Part shown: positions 33,228 through 44,344 of the stretch, piece after piece
How positions within the stretch are numbered: the first letter of the stretch is position 1
How the letters are laid out: every line of letters starts with the position of its first letter
DNA from: Physcia stellaris
Taxonomy: Eukaryota > Ascomycota > Lecanoromycetes > Caliciales > Physciaceae
Length of the DNA stretch: 64,000 nucleotides
NCBI GenBank assembly: GCA_018902385.1
Contig: JABSSW010000037.1
Coordinates: forward strand, 186,001 to 250,000
Direction of reading: 5' to 3'
Made by a program: the position numbers and the translations under genes
The notes under the pieces: model-generated
Told to the model about the DNA's origin: nothing
What the model saw: only the letters and a program-made list of their open reading frames with translations
Database searches by the model: none

Positions 33228-34800
33228 ATGAGGGCGTCGAGGATTAGCCGGATCGTCCAAAGACCCTCTCATAGAACCACGTCGAGAAACACAAACTCCG
33301 CTTCTATCCGAGGCTTTTCAATCGCGAATGACAACCATGCTCCAGCCCCTCTCAATGTCGCAAAGCATGCACCAGCCCTTCGAAGCAACAATAAATTCAG
33401 CACATTCCATACCAGCGGCTTGATCAAACGCTGCAATGCCTGTCAGATTGTTTTGTGTACCCCGATTGCCTCTTGCCGGGTCGGCGCAAGTCAGCGAAGA
33501 TACACATCCCAAAGTTCTAGCCCCAGTGATACTCTCAAGAAGACCGCCCTTCACGATCTCCATGTCGCCAATGGTGGCAAGATGGTTCCATTCGGGGGCT
33601 ACTCGATGCCTGTTCAGTATTCAGACTTAGGAGTTGGCGAGAGCCACAAATGGACAAGAGAAAAAGCTAGCCTTTTCGATGTGGGACATATGTAATCGAA
33701 CTACTCCGCGTTGTATTAACGGACTTGGTTGACATGGTTCCGCTAGGGTACAGCACCGCTTTTCGGGTCCAGGTGCCTCCGCTATGCTGGAGAAGATGAC
33801 CCCTTTCTCGGCTACAGACCTCAAACCCTATTACTCGACGTTATCTTGTCTCCTCCATCCTGGTACTGGTGGTATAGTGGATGATACGGTCATCGCTCGC
33901 CTGGGACCTGAAACCTTCTACCTAGTCACCAATGCCGCTTGCCGGGAGAAAGATCTCGCATATATTTCCGAGCAAATTGCGAGTCACAAACACTTTGGAA
34001 AGATCGATTGGCAGGTTTTGGACGGCTGGGGCTTAGTGGCTCTACAAGGCCCACTCAGCGTTGAGATCCTCCAAGATGCCCTTGGTGAGCAGGGTGCAGA
34101 ACAAGTGTACCTCCCAAGCCTTTACTTCGGCCAATGTAAGCATGTTTACTTCGAGGTGCCGTCCTCTGACCAGGGACCCGCACCAATCCTCATAAGCAGA
34201 GGTGGTTACACCGGTGAAGATGGGTTTGAAATCTCCGTTCCGCCTCACCTTACCGCCCTCTTTACTGAGCATCTCCTGAAGTCTGGAGGACGAGATAAGT
34301 TACGTCTAGCTGGCCTAGGCGCTAGAGACAGTCTTCGTTTAGAGGCCGGCATGTGCCTATATGGTCATGATCTGAACGATGAGACTACACCTGTTGCCGC
34401 AGGGCTCAGCTGGGTCGTTGGTAAAAGCCGCCGTATCGGTGGAGGCTTTCATGGTGACGAAGTCATTCTCCGGGAGCTGAAGCCAGCTAAAGAAGGCGGC
34501 CAGGGCGCAGAAAAGCGCAGAGTTGGGCTTGTGGTTCAAGGAGCACCAGCAAGAGAAGGGGCAATCATCGTTACTGGAGACAGCACCCAGCCAGCGGAGA
34601 TCGGAAAGGTGACAAGCGGTTGTCCTAGTCCTACGCTTGGAAAGAATATCGCCATGGGCTACGTTCAAAGAGGTCATCACAAGGCTGGGACGAAAGTTGG
34701 GGTGGTTGTACGGGGTAAGCGGAGAGAGGCTGAAGTGGTTAAGATGCCCTTTGTGGCAAGCAAGTATTGGAAGCAGGCTGCAGGCACAGCACCCGGTTGA
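33228..34800 (+). CDS. GCV1: Aminomethyltransferase, glycine cleavage T protein, mitochondrial, 505 aa
   Basis: Exons are 33228-33691 and 33747-34800. The core begins about residue 108 with [20 protein letters not shown], then [20 protein letters not shown] and [20 protein letters not shown]. Later blocks include [30 protein letters not shown] and [20 protein letters not shown]. GcvT transfers the methylene carbon from the lipoyl H protein to tetrahydrofolate, releasing ammonia, in the mitochondrial glycine decarboxylase. The stretch before the core is long and rich in Arg, Ser and Thr without many acids. The start is the first in-frame ATG; a later start may be used. Confidence 0.93.
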
Positions 34801-35195
34801 GAAAATCACGATCTCTGTTATTCAACATCTATGGAGACGATGACTTTGGCTGAAACTTATGCGAGCAGTCAGACTTTCCTTGACTGTCATGGAGATGTCC
34901 ATCTCCTCCAGATACGTGAAATTGACAACATTTCCTTGGATGTTGGAAAGCTAACGAAGACCACGGTAAGTCGATAATTTATGTCCGAGACACTGTGTTT
35001 GCCAGGGAGCTTTACAGGTACATACATCCTTTAACCCTTAACCAAATGCTGTCTTTCGTATTACTAACCCTAGAAAGTGTACTCGTACGTACTGTTAACC
35101 CTAATTACTAGGTCTACCCTCATCAACTGTACAAATGTGGACTCCTCTAAAACTTATAGCAGTAAGCACAGTTGCCCCAACCTACCACCCTTACC
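34801..35195. other. Intergenic region with degenerate CCCTAA-like units
   Basis: Scattered TTAACCCTTAACC, CTAACCCTAG and TTAACCCTAATTAC occur at about 35028-35112. A short inverted repeat GGAGATGtcCATCTCC lies near 34891. No gene was seen. Confidence 0.5.
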
Positions 35196-35699
35196 ATGTC
35201 ATCAAACGCAACACCGATCTCTCCTGCCCGCTTCGCCGCCGCCCTCCCCTCCCTCCCGCTCCCAAACCTCCACCTCAAAGCCGCCGAGCTTCGCAATTCA
35301 ATCGCCCACCTGGAATACTCCAACCATCAGCTTCAACCGCTAGCTGAAGAGGGCGATCGAGATTGCAAAGAGGCTGTCGAAGAGAACAAGGAGACGATTG
35401 CGAGAATGGAGGAGAGGATTGAGCTGCTGAAGGCCGAGGTTGAGGGCCGAGGGTTTCGGTGGGGCGAAGGTCGGGGTGCAGATGAGGAGGTCAAGAGGAG
35501 TGTGAGAGATGACGAGCGTGAAAATACGAATGGAGAAGTTGAGGAGGCGGTGGAGCGGGATGAAGGCAATAGTGGAATGATTGGGCATCATCGGCAAGAA
35601 GAGGGCCGGCGGCGGCTGCGCGAAGAGGAATTAATGAGGAGGATACAGGAAATGGCTGAGGATATCATGGATGAAGGAGATGATGGTCTGCATTTGTGA
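35196..35699 (+). CDS. TMA17: Tma17/Adc17-like proteasome assembly protein, 167 aa
   Basis: This is a single exon; the first ATG is 35196. The conserved core is ISPARFAAALPSLPLPNLHL, KAAELRNSIAHLEYSNHQL, EEGDRDCKEAVEENKETIA and RMEERIELLKAEVEGRGFRW, which matches fungal Tma17. Yeast Tma17/Adc17 pairs the Rpt6 and Rpt3 ATPases during stress-induced assembly of the 26S proteasome base. The C-terminal half here is a charged Glu/Arg-rich helix absent from the short yeast protein, ending DIMDEGDDGLHL. The call rests on the core pattern. Confidence 0.8.
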   Translation: MSSNATPISPARFAAALPSLPLPNLHLKAAELRNSIAHLEYSNHQLQPLAEEGDRDCKEAVEENKETIARMEERIELLKAEVEGRGFRWGEGRGADEEVKRSVRDDERENTNGEVEEAVERDEGNSGMIGHHRQEEGRRRLREEELMRRIQEMAEDIMDEGDDGLHL

Positions 35700-35729
35700 A
35701 AAGGACGAGATGATATCAAAGGGAGTGAT

Positions 35730-36434
35730 CTCGCTACTATAACACACAACATAGTATTGCTGCTCCGAGATGCCCCCTGAACGGCGATAAGTTCGCGTCT
35801 CTTGATATGCTGGAAACCCACATCCTACAAAAACGCAAAGGTAGCTTCCCATCTTTTGCTTCCAGTATACACAAGAGGCTGACGCAGCGACTAGGTTATG
35901 TTAAATGGTTGTCTAGTGGCACCTTCAGCCACCGCTTTAGACTTGCTACGACGAGTTTTGGACCGAGATTTACTGCTCCCGCGTAGCTATGGTCTCAAGG
36001 AAAGACCGCATAGTACAATTACCAGACTGGAGCCGCTATCACGACGCTTTGATGATGGACCATTGAGCTCATACTGATAGTTGGCTTCAAGAGGGAACTG
36101 TCCGCTACGTTATCCATCCCAACGACAACGAGGATGCCATGACAGTCATGCCGGAGACCACCTATCCTCGAGAAGACGTTGTGCCATCATATCAAGACTA
36201 GACACAATACAATGATATGGTTAACGACCAAATCCATAGATTTGACAGCGGGTCCATTAGTTACGAGCATCCACCTTGTTCCGCTTCTTCATCGAATGAA
36301 GCAGATAGAGGCATTTGTGAACGGTATGCGCTAGTTGTTGGCTAATAGCCTTCTCTTCAAATCTTAGTCCCTGTTCTCGCTCAGCCGGGAATCAGCAGCG
36401 GGCAACGTACTTCAAAAGCTTCCCAACGTCGTAG
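35730..36434 (+). pseudogene. Pseudogene of an unrecognised fungal protein
   Basis: Good protein-like sequence runs through this region but is broken. A first block (CPLNGDKFASLDMLETHI, about 35775-35840) is followed by a plausible intron and GYVKWLSSGTFSHRF. The next frame, open from 35941, reads YDEFWTEIYCSRVAMVSRKD, then RIVQLPDWSRYHDALMMDH, a TGA at 36064, AHTDSWLQEGTVRYVIHPND, PETTYPREDVVPSYQD, a TAG at 36199, and RFDSGSISYEHPP. A donor near 36324 joins an exon ending at a TAG (36432-36434). At least two in-frame stops and one frame change break it. The family is not recognised. Confidence 0.55.
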
Positions 36435-37933
36435 TGGAGATATTCCTACTTGTCGCTTCCTCCCTCTCTTTTTCTCTCTTTGTCAGCCTGTATTCTCTTT
36501 TAGGTCGCCAAATATCCGCTCCATACAGAGTCTTATAATTTCTTTGTACGATCAATATCTGAGATCGAATAAGCGCCAGACCCTCTGCTGCTCATTGCAA
36601 TGCGAGCAATATATACTCCTAACATGTGAATCTAGTTCATAAGCTGAAGAAATAGCTGGCCCCCAATAAGCGAGGTAATCCTCCTTGAATCACAGATTTC
36701 CGCACATTCCCTACTTACTTAGGGTCTCCTATCATAAGGTAATCTCTACCTCCCCTACCCCTAAGGTAGCTACGCCTCCTCAGTCCCATTTCCAAACCTG
36801 CCCACCACAATCTACCTCCTCCCCCCCTCTTTCCATTACCTTCCTTGCTTCCCATCTCCGCACTGCACACTACCACCACGAGCTCACCTCCCCAACAACG
36901 AACGAACGAAGAAAACACCTTAGACGCCTCAAGACAACGACAAGCACCAGATCTGCAGCTACGCCTCTGACTCCGCACACCCCAACCCCCCTTTCCAACC
37001 CCGCCATTTCTTCTCTCCCCCTTTTGACCTTGGAATTATCAAAGTACCAATCTCCACATTTCATGCTCTCCCCTAACAAAAAAGGGAAGGGAGACCGACC
37101 CCCCCCACCCAAAAAAGAAAGAAAAAAAGGGGCGGAAAAGGGACGGAAAGGGGAGAGCAAGCCGCACAGATCTTCTCCTCCCATACCTTGTTGAGATAAT
37201 ATCCATCTTGAATAACAGAACAGCTCCAACGACCGCGCCTCCCTTCTTCGATAGCATCGAAATCTTTCTCTCTCTTCTGCGTCTGATAAATAACAAGGGT
37301 GGCTATAAGTGAATTGGTTATGCATGTATGCCACTACCACGACCGCAGAAAAGGTTTCAGAAAGGGGTAAGGATGGAAGGGAAAAGAGGACGCAACTCCG
37401 CGAGCTGTATAGAGACGAGAAAACTCTACTCGGACAGTGGGGGATTTAGATGGAGATGGGGATATTGGAGCTATACATAGCGGGGATATGTACGTGGATA
37501 TCGGAGAGTCTGAATACTCTACAGGACCCTCGATTCTTGCGTTCTGTTGTGGTAGGCCATGCACAAGGGAGGCAGATGAGGCTGGATGGCCGCATTATTA
37601 GTCTTGGACGAGGTTTGCGATTCAATGGGTCATTCCAAACGCAAATATGAGTACAGAAGTCGGTCAATCTGGTTTGAATATATCTCGGGGTTCTTTCCAG
37701 TTTCTCTCATTGCCTTTAAGATTTACCAATTGCGATGGTTGCACTATATGATTTTATTTAAGTCTTGCAGCTTTCGAGACCAAGGTCGGATGTGCTCAAG
37801 ATCTGGCACTGCAAGCCACGTCGAGAAGCATGAGAGCCAGTCGCTATACATATGTACATTCCTCCGCTTCCCCAAGCAGAATCCAGCACTGGACCCATAG
37901 TTTACACGCCAACGCCCCACTTCCACCATCCCA
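36435..37933. other. Intergenic region, pyrimidine-rich on the + strand
   Basis: A C/T-rich stretch (about 36750-37060) is followed by a C-run and A/G-rich stretch near 37090-37160. Open frames here are low-complexity artefacts. The right end is the 3' UTR of verprolin. Confidence 0.5.
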
Positions 37934-39498
37934 TCATCGAAACTGCGATAAATCCAATGGCACGCTACTTCCCCTCCCGGCCCTATACTGCTTCGGAAAG
38001 CCGACAAACTCCCTCGCCTTCGGCAACTGGCTCTCGTCCTGAAACCGCCATCGGGATTCCTCGATCCTGATCCTGCCCCCTCCGCCTCCATTCGTAGAGA
38101 CATTATTCCTTAACGGGCTTGTATTTCGATTGGACAGGTTCCCGTTCGAAAGCGTGTATGTACTGGGGTCTAGTGTCGATTTGGAGGGCTGTTGCGATAC
38201 TGGCCTTGAGAGGGGAGGTGGGGGAGGGGCTGAAGGAGCTGATGTTTGGATTGAAGGGGTCGACTGCTTTGACATTAGGGGTGACGGACCAGGAGGGGGC
38301 GGTGGCGGAGGTGCAGCTGGCGATGCGGCTGGGGATGGGGGACCGCTGCCGAAGGCGTTTCTAGCTGCTTGCATTGCAAGCGACTGAGATAGGGTTTCGT
38401 TGTGGAATGATGGCGCTGAGGTAGGTGGAGGTGGTGGAGTAGATCTAGCTGATGGGGCTCGAGGGGCCATGGACGGTGGTGGAGGTGGAGCGGTGGGTGG
38501 TACAGGCGTTGTGGCGGCAGAAGGCAGTGGTGGCCGATGTGCTGATGAAGGAGGTGGCGGTGGTGCAGAAGGTGGTGAAGGAGCTCTTGCTGGAGGTATT
38601 GAAGGCGCTGCCGTTGAAGGTTTCCGAGATGCAATCGGCGGAGGAGGTGGTTTCGACAAGCTTGGGGGAACTGGAGGCGCTCGTGGTGGCGTGACGTCCG
38701 CTGAAGATTGGGCTCGAGAGAGAAAATCTGGTGTTGATCTTTGTCCAGGTCTCGGAGGAGCTTTTCGGAGGTTGGCAACTAAAGGATTTGACGGCTGCGG
38801 AGGCGATGATTCTGAAGTGGGTAGGCCTGGTCTTAGGGCATTGAATCGCGGCGCTGTTGGAGGTTTTGGTGCGGATGATGTGGGCGGTTTCGGGGCAGTA
38901 CTTCGTGATGTTTCTGGGTCTGAAAGGTATGAAGATGATTTGTCTGCCCCCGTGTCTACTCCGCCGCCAGTTTTTCTTAATTTTGGAATTCCGCCCGCCA
39001 ATATCCCGCCTAGTTGAGGTGCAGCCGGGATGCCTCCGCTGTCTCCGCCACCACTGTCGCTGTTGCTCCTTGCCCTGTTTGCTGAAGCACCGGGAACAGG
39101 AGGAGCAAGTCCTGACGGAGGCTTCCCCAAACCTGGGATGGCTGGCGCTCCAGGAACGACTGGACCTGATGAAGCACCGGCACCTTTGTCAATAATCGGT
39201 GCTGATCGATCGTTGGTGACAGCTTTCTTTAACTTTGCGCCTTTTGTGATATCTCCCAGCAAAGCACCCTGACCTCGTCAGCTGTTCCTTCCTCGAATTG
39301 AAGATCATGAAGTTGATGCCTATTATCAATATTGAGACTACTTACCCGGTCTTTACTGGCCGATGGTGGTGGTCTGGCGGGAAGACTGCTGGCACCTGGC
39401 GCTCCTCCTGGCGGTGGTGGTGGAGGCGGAGGAGGCCCAGCTCCGCCGAAGCCAGGCATCGGTGGGGGAGGAGGGGGTGGTGGTGGTGGAGCAGGCAT
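37934..39498 (-). CDS. VRP1: Verprolin / WIP-family actin regulator, 495 aa
   Basis: Minus-strand exons are 39498-39346 and 39268-37934 (77-nt intron). The start MPAPPPPPPPPPPMPGFGG is a profilin-binding polyproline tract. A WH2 actin-binding motif spans the splice at about residues 48-72: RGALLGDITKGAKLKKAVTN. The rest is dominated by Pro-rich SH3/profilin ligands (APPPPPPPGPSPL and others). The C-terminal block RIRIEESRWRFQDESQLPKA and the tail F-V-G-F-P-K-Q-Y resemble the WASP-binding segment of WIP/Vrp1. The protein links Las17/WASP to actin patches in endocytosis. The antisense strand shows Gly-rich false frames. Confidence 0.93.
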
Positions 39499-39829
39499 GT
39501 CTGACGTGGTTTAGTGGAGAGAAGGGTGGGAGAGAGTTGGAACTGTTGCGAAGACTTCAGAGCCTCTATCAAAGAAGCTTCGGAACAATATGAATTCGGA
39601 AAAGAAGATGGCATTCACAAGCACAGAGAGATCTTGAGACGAGGTATCGTAATACCTTGGGCAGGTTCCGAAGAAGGTAAACCATCGCCTGTCCACTGTT
39701 GCATTTCCAGGGGTTGCGCCAGCCAATCACAGCTATTCCGCTCCGGAGAACTCCCCGCCATTCACTTCGTCCCATCAATTCTGCTACTCACTCTTCTGGT
39801 GGAGGGAAAAAAGTACTTTCTTGGGTCGA
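39499..39829. promoter_or_regulatory. Divergent promoter region VRP1 / mitochondrial protein gene
   Basis: This is a 331-bp spacer between divergent start codons. No named element was recognised. Confidence 0.4.
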
Positions 39830-41074
39830 ATGGCCACCAAATGCTTAGCCCGCCCTAGGGTACGAGCTTTTGGGTTCTGCGTTGAGGGCGCGTTGGTGGG
39901 CAGTTCATTGGGTCGTACGAGACACCGCGTGCCATCTCAACTTTGCACGGCATATCCCCCATCAAACGCTGCCAGGTCTATCACGAAACCGTTACCTTGT
40001 CGTTACTTTGCCACTGCACGTTATCCAGAGCAGTCCAAGGCCAGCTCCTCACTAGGGTCGCCACCCATCGAGAAGCAACTGTCAGAAGTTCTCACCAAAG
40101 CCAAGAGTCTCACGCAATCCACTACCGTTCCAAGCGAACAGTCAAGCCAGGAGGCATTAAAAAGCTGTGAGCGGTTAGCTGAGGCACTCGCTGGGATTGA
40201 GGTCGACTCCGATGCAGAGCCCCCCAATCCGACTTTGAATCTTCTTGACCTCGAGGACCGGCGAAAGCGAACTGATACACAGGTCCGCGCCCTAACGCGA
40301 GCAAAGCGTGATCGAATTGCTGATGAAGCCTCGAAAGCCGCCTACGCCATCGTCACTACTCCCCAGGTCTTCATTACTCCTTCGCTACTCACTATTTACG
40401 TGGATACACAGGCTTTGCTCAATCGGCCAGAAACAATTCCCCCTGTTCTCGAACTCTATGCGTCAAAGCCTCTCCCACGACCCGGCTCAAGTCCGATTGA
40501 GTATACTGATTCCAACCCCAACAAAGCGTCATCTGCGGTTCCCATCTCCATCGCCAGCACTGCCTTGGACGCGGCCATTGACGCTAGGAATCTGCCAATT
40601 GCTTTTGACATAGTCAATACGACAGTATGCGCGCCTGCTTTTCGAAGAAATAAGCTCTTCCGACGCGCTCTCGTTCCAGCCCTTGGAGCTGCTATTGCCC
40701 CAGCAGCAGCCTATTCAGCAGCTTCTCAGTGGGCGGCATGGCAGGATACCTTGGACAACGAGATGGCGAGGAATGTCATGTTTGCCGGACTCCTGGCGTA
40801 TATCGGCTTTACGGCTACCATTGGTATTGTCGCCGTGACAACTTCAAACGATCAGATGGACCGTGTTACATGGGCAGGCGGCACGCCTTTACGGGAGCGG
40901 TGGCTTAGAGAAGAAGAGAGAGCATTCGTAGATCGATTAGCTGGTGCATGGGGCTTTCAGGAGTCCTGGAGGAGAGGCGAAGAGGAAGGGCCTGATTGGC
41001 AAAAGCTTCTTGAATGGGCTGGTCTGCGAGGGATGGTCATCGACAAGACGGGACTCATGGAAGGAATGGAATGA
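39830..41074 (+). CDS. Conserved fungal mitochondrial membrane protein, 414 aa, function unknown
   Basis: This is an intronless frame; the first ATG is 39830. The N-terminus (MATKCLARPRVRAFGF.., later PLPCRYFATARYPE) is Arg-rich and nearly free of acidic residues, typical of a mitochondrial presequence. The middle region is helical. Two hydrophobic segments follow, at about residues 280-300 (ALGAAIAPAAAYSAASQWAA) and 310-340 (NVMFAGLLAYIGFTATIGIV). After them comes a soluble C-terminus with VTWAGGTPLRERWLREEERA and EWAGLRGMVIDKTGLMEGME. That tail is well conserved in filamentous fungi in my recollection, but I cannot name the protein. Confidence 0.8.
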   Translation: MATKCLARPRVRAFGFCVEGALVGSSLGRTRHRVPSQLCTAYPPSNAARSITKPLPCRYFATARYPEQSKASSSLGSPPIEKQLSEVLTKAKSLTQSTTVPSEQSSQEALKSCERLAEALAGIEVDSDAEPPNPTLNLLDLEDRRKRTDTQVRALTRAKRDRIADEASKAAYAIVTTPQVFITPSLLTIYVDTQALLNRPETIPPVLELYASKPLPRPGSSPIEYTDSNPNKASSAVPISIASTALDAAIDARNLPIAFDIVNTTVCAPAFRRNKLFRRALVPALGAAIAPAAAYSAASQWAAWQDTLDNEMARNVMFAGLLAYIGFTATIGIVAVTTSNDQMDRVTWAGGTPLRERWLREEERAFVDRLAGAWGFQESWRRGEEEGPDWQKLLEWAGLRGMVIDKTGLMEGME

Positions 41075-41342
41075 GCATTAGGAAGCTGCAGCACCGTAGC
41101 TTGTCCCATTGGATAGATGAATGAAAGATCAGCTGAAGAGGATCACACGTTTTCTTGGTCCCATTGCTACCACGTCAGCAGAACCTCCTTGCTCGCAAAG
41201 CTTCAGCGCTCCTAGTGGTGGGCGAGGAGAATGGTAGTTGATAAAGGGACAGAGACAGATGGTAGAAGTCGATGGATCGCTAAAAATTTGTCGCTTGGTA
41301 TCGAGAACGGTACGAATACAAGCATGTGAGCAGGAACACGGT

Positions 41343-42446
41343 CTACGCTCGCCCTGCTTTCCCAACCTGGATGATATCATTCCCCCTATTCTCATCACTC
41401 CTCAGAACGGGCCAACCAAGGGCGTCCGCTTTGGCCAGGGTCAACTCCAGCTTTGTACCCATAATTTTAAACGACGATTTGTCCGGCTCGATCTGGCCAA
41501 AGAGTGGCAGGTCGGTCTTGTACCGTTTCTGATCTGCCGTTGGGAGGTCTAGCGAAACGGTTGTTGGTGACGGAAAGCTCACATGGGCTCGTGCCTTGTC
41601 GATCTTCTTTAGGTAGTAGCTCGCAATAACTGTGGTTCCCGTTTGATAGAAATCATGCCTGCAGAGATTCATTCCAATGAGCGCACAGACGTGACGAAAG
41701 GGGTCTGGAAGCAGCGCTGCTTTGCTTACCGGACATCCGACAGCGCCTCCTCTCCGCCAGCTTTCTTCCCGCTACCGATAAATAAATGTTTGCTCTTCTC
41801 TTTGCAACCCTCGATTTTCATGAATTCGTCAAATTCCAATACCCGCCGCTTGCAGCATGTCCATCCTTTACTACCTTCATGGAATAACGCATGACCCGGA
41901 TGATAGACACATTTTTCATTTTCTCGTGACGCAGATATTCCTTCACTGGTAGAATTACAGCCGCGCCGTCGACATGTTGTTTTTGGAGGGATGGGGAGAG
42001 AAGGATCATCGGAGTCAGATTCCGGAGCAGGTGGTGGCGGAGTAGAGGCGGTGGGTTGAGGAGCTCTTGGAAGGCGTGCCGCCGGGGTAGACTCTGTTGA
42101 CCCATTTACGGTGGTAGCTATGGGTTTGGGCGCAGGTACAGTCTCAGATTCCTCGGGCGGTTTGACTGGTTCCGGTTTCGGTGTATCGTCGACTGTGGAA
42201 TGCTTCCCGGTAGTGCAGGGCGGAATAGTGAGAAATTCGTCGAACGTCAAGACGCGGGGTTTGCAGCATTTCCAGCCTGTTTCGAAATCAGCTTTGGGTT
42301 GGGTAGGTGGTGAGGATGTAAGAAACGGGCGTGCGGACACCTTTCTGTCCCTCGTGAAATTCTGGAGGACCTGGATGGTAGGTGCAGTCCTCGTCGAGAT
42401 CAGTGTATGACTTGCCACAGCCCTTGTGGACACACTTTTGCGCCAT
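41343..42446 (-). CDS. CHP1: CHORD- and CS-domain Hsp90 co-chaperone, 322 aa
   Basis: Minus-strand exons are 42446-42341, 42276-41730 and 41658-41343. CHORD-I starts at the N-terminus (CVHKGCGKSYTDLDEDCTYH, then GWKCCKPRVLTFDEFLTIPP). A Pro/Thr-rich linker leads to CHORD-II (TTCRRRGCNSTSEG, KCVYHPGHALFHEGSKGWTC). A p23-like CS domain ends the protein (HDFYQTGTTVIASYYLKKID). All Cys/His zinc ligands of both CHORDs look present. The architecture equals plant RAR1 plus CS, or animal CHORDC1/Morgana, which bind Hsp90 and Sgt1. Genes flank it convergently and divergently. Confidence 0.94.
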
Positions 42447-42892
42447 ACTGTGCAGTCAACTCTGCTACGATTGTTACCAGAAACTGAAATGGATCATCGC
42501 GTCTTATTAGAGGCTGAACATGGAAGGTACGGGAATCTTCAAATTGATCGCCTAGCAACCCTAATCTAATCACGGCTGGCGCGCGGCAAGAGCCGGCTTC
42601 GCTACTTAGTTTGCCAGCTCAGCCTTTCTGTACAAGTATTGTACTTGGGCGAGTTGGGCTCGTGCGGTTACGCAAGCATTGAATTACGAGAATCTGCCTC
42701 ATGACCAAAGGATATGCGGCCTATAGGTGATAACTTTCAAATAGAGCATATGCTAATTCGCGTGATCCTACTATCGTATCACTTATCAGTTGTTCTTGCA
42801 GATACTTATACAATATTAGCCTCAAAGCTTATTGGCCATCAGTTCGATTTGTTTCCTGATAGATGTTTGTGAATTGAAGTATCTTCGACCCA
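42447..42892. promoter_or_regulatory. Divergent promoter region CHORD gene / ABHD12-like gene
   Basis: This is a 446-bp spacer between divergent start codons. No gene or named element was seen. Confidence 0.4.
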
Positions 42893-44225
42893 ATGATCGA
42901 CAAGATAATTGCAGGCTCAGTAGTTATTTCCTTACCCTGGCTGATTGCCGTATATCTATGCACCTATACTTGGGTACAACGACAGTGAGAGCAACCCGTG
43001 CTTTCGACAAGCCGAAGACTCAATATTACGTAGGGTTTTCTATGCGCACCGTATTCCCATATGGTGGGGCCAGCGGCTCAATGATCCAGAGACGTTTGGG
43101 TTTTTAAGTATTCATTTAGATTCTACATTGAATGAATCTCGTTCGTTGATTAGAATTCAGAAAATCAAGTCACGCCGTTCAGGATCGCCACAAGCGATCG
43201 GGAACGGCTCTATGCCTGGCTAATCACGCCTCTCGCACTGTATGCAAAGCATGAGCCCACCTTGCTCGAGGACTCTTTTAGTCCGGGTGCCGATATCAAG
43301 AGCCGCCGGGCTTTCAAGATATTGTCCGATACTCCAGATAGTCGCCTGATAATCTATTGTTAGTTCACCTACCATATGTTGCTGTATCACTTGTCTCGCA
43401 TAGGAATCTATTCCTAACGCTCCACAGTCCATGGCGTAAGTAGATTCCGGGGTCTAGCACTTAGCGATGCAGGTACTAACATTGTAGAATGCGGGAACTG
43501 TTGGTCAAACGCGTCGGACTGACGCTTACCGGATGATTTCTTCGGGAGCTTCAGATACGGCCCACGTTCTAGCGTTCGATTACCGTGGATTTGGGCACTC
43601 CACCGGTAGCCCTACGGAGGAGGGCTTGATAGTGGATGCCGTTTGCGTTATACAATGGGCAATCGATGTGGCCAAAATTCCTCCTTCCCGTATCGTTTTG
43701 GTCGCGCAGAGCCTTGGAACGGCTGTCGCATGCGCGGCGGCAAATCGGTTTGCAAAATCCGAGCCGAAGGTTATGTTCGCTGGGGTTGTACTCTGTGCGG
43801 CATTCTCTGATGCTGCAACCGTTTTCATGTCATATTCAGTCGGGGGATATCTGCCCATTCTAGCCCCTCTCCGTATCTTTCCAATGTTGAGCCGTTGGTT
43901 CGGTCGGGAAATCAAGGACACCTGGAAGACCTCGGATCAGCTATTGAGTCTGGTGAGCGAATGCGACAGGATTAGGCTGACCCTGATCCATGCCACTAGT
44001 GACACTGTAATTCCTCCATCACAGACCGAGAAACTCTTCCACCTGGCGGTAGGCGCGACTGAGACCGAGGGAATTACAATTCAGGCCATTGACGAACGAA
44101 AAGAAGTATTGAACTTAGGTGAAGGAGGTTACATCCACAGCTGGAGCTCTTCGGATAAGATTGTCCAGAAAATCGTGGTCAAACATGGAGGTAAGCAGCA
44201 AGAGGTCGATCTCTGTTTCCAATGA
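42893..44225 (+). CDS. ABHD12-like serine hydrolase, membrane-anchored, 369 aa
   Basis: Five exons: 42893-42984, 43034-43107, 43161-43358, 43428-43435 (8 nt) and 43488-44225. The N-terminus has one hydrophobic segment (IIAGSVVISLPWLIAVYLCT), then YAHRIPIWWGQRLNDPETFG and QVTPFRIATSDRERLYAWLI. The 8-nt exon completes the oxyanion motif YFHGNAGTVGQ. Catalytic residues are Ser199 in VAQSLGTA, Asp296 in ATSDTVIPP and His341 in GGYIHSW. ABHD12/ABHD13 relatives hydrolyse lysophosphatidylserine and similar lipids; the substrate here is inference. Phases of all four introns match. Confidence 0.9.
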
Positions 44226-44344
44226 TGTTCAACAGAGATAGGTCATAATGGTATTATGAAATGGGCGCCCGTTGCTCTGGCTACTCTAAAGAGTTTTGAG
44301 CCTTTCTGACTTTGATAATGTATTCGATCCACGATATGAAATTG

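Noticed and set aside
36685-37194. 169-codon Thr/Pro/Ser-rich frame
   Set aside because: It comes from a C/T-rich spacer; composition bias alone explains the open frame.
38119-39514. Long Gly- and Val-rich open frames on the + strand
   Set aside because: They are the exact antisense of the Pro-rich verprolin coding region; CCN-rich codons give GGN on the other strand.
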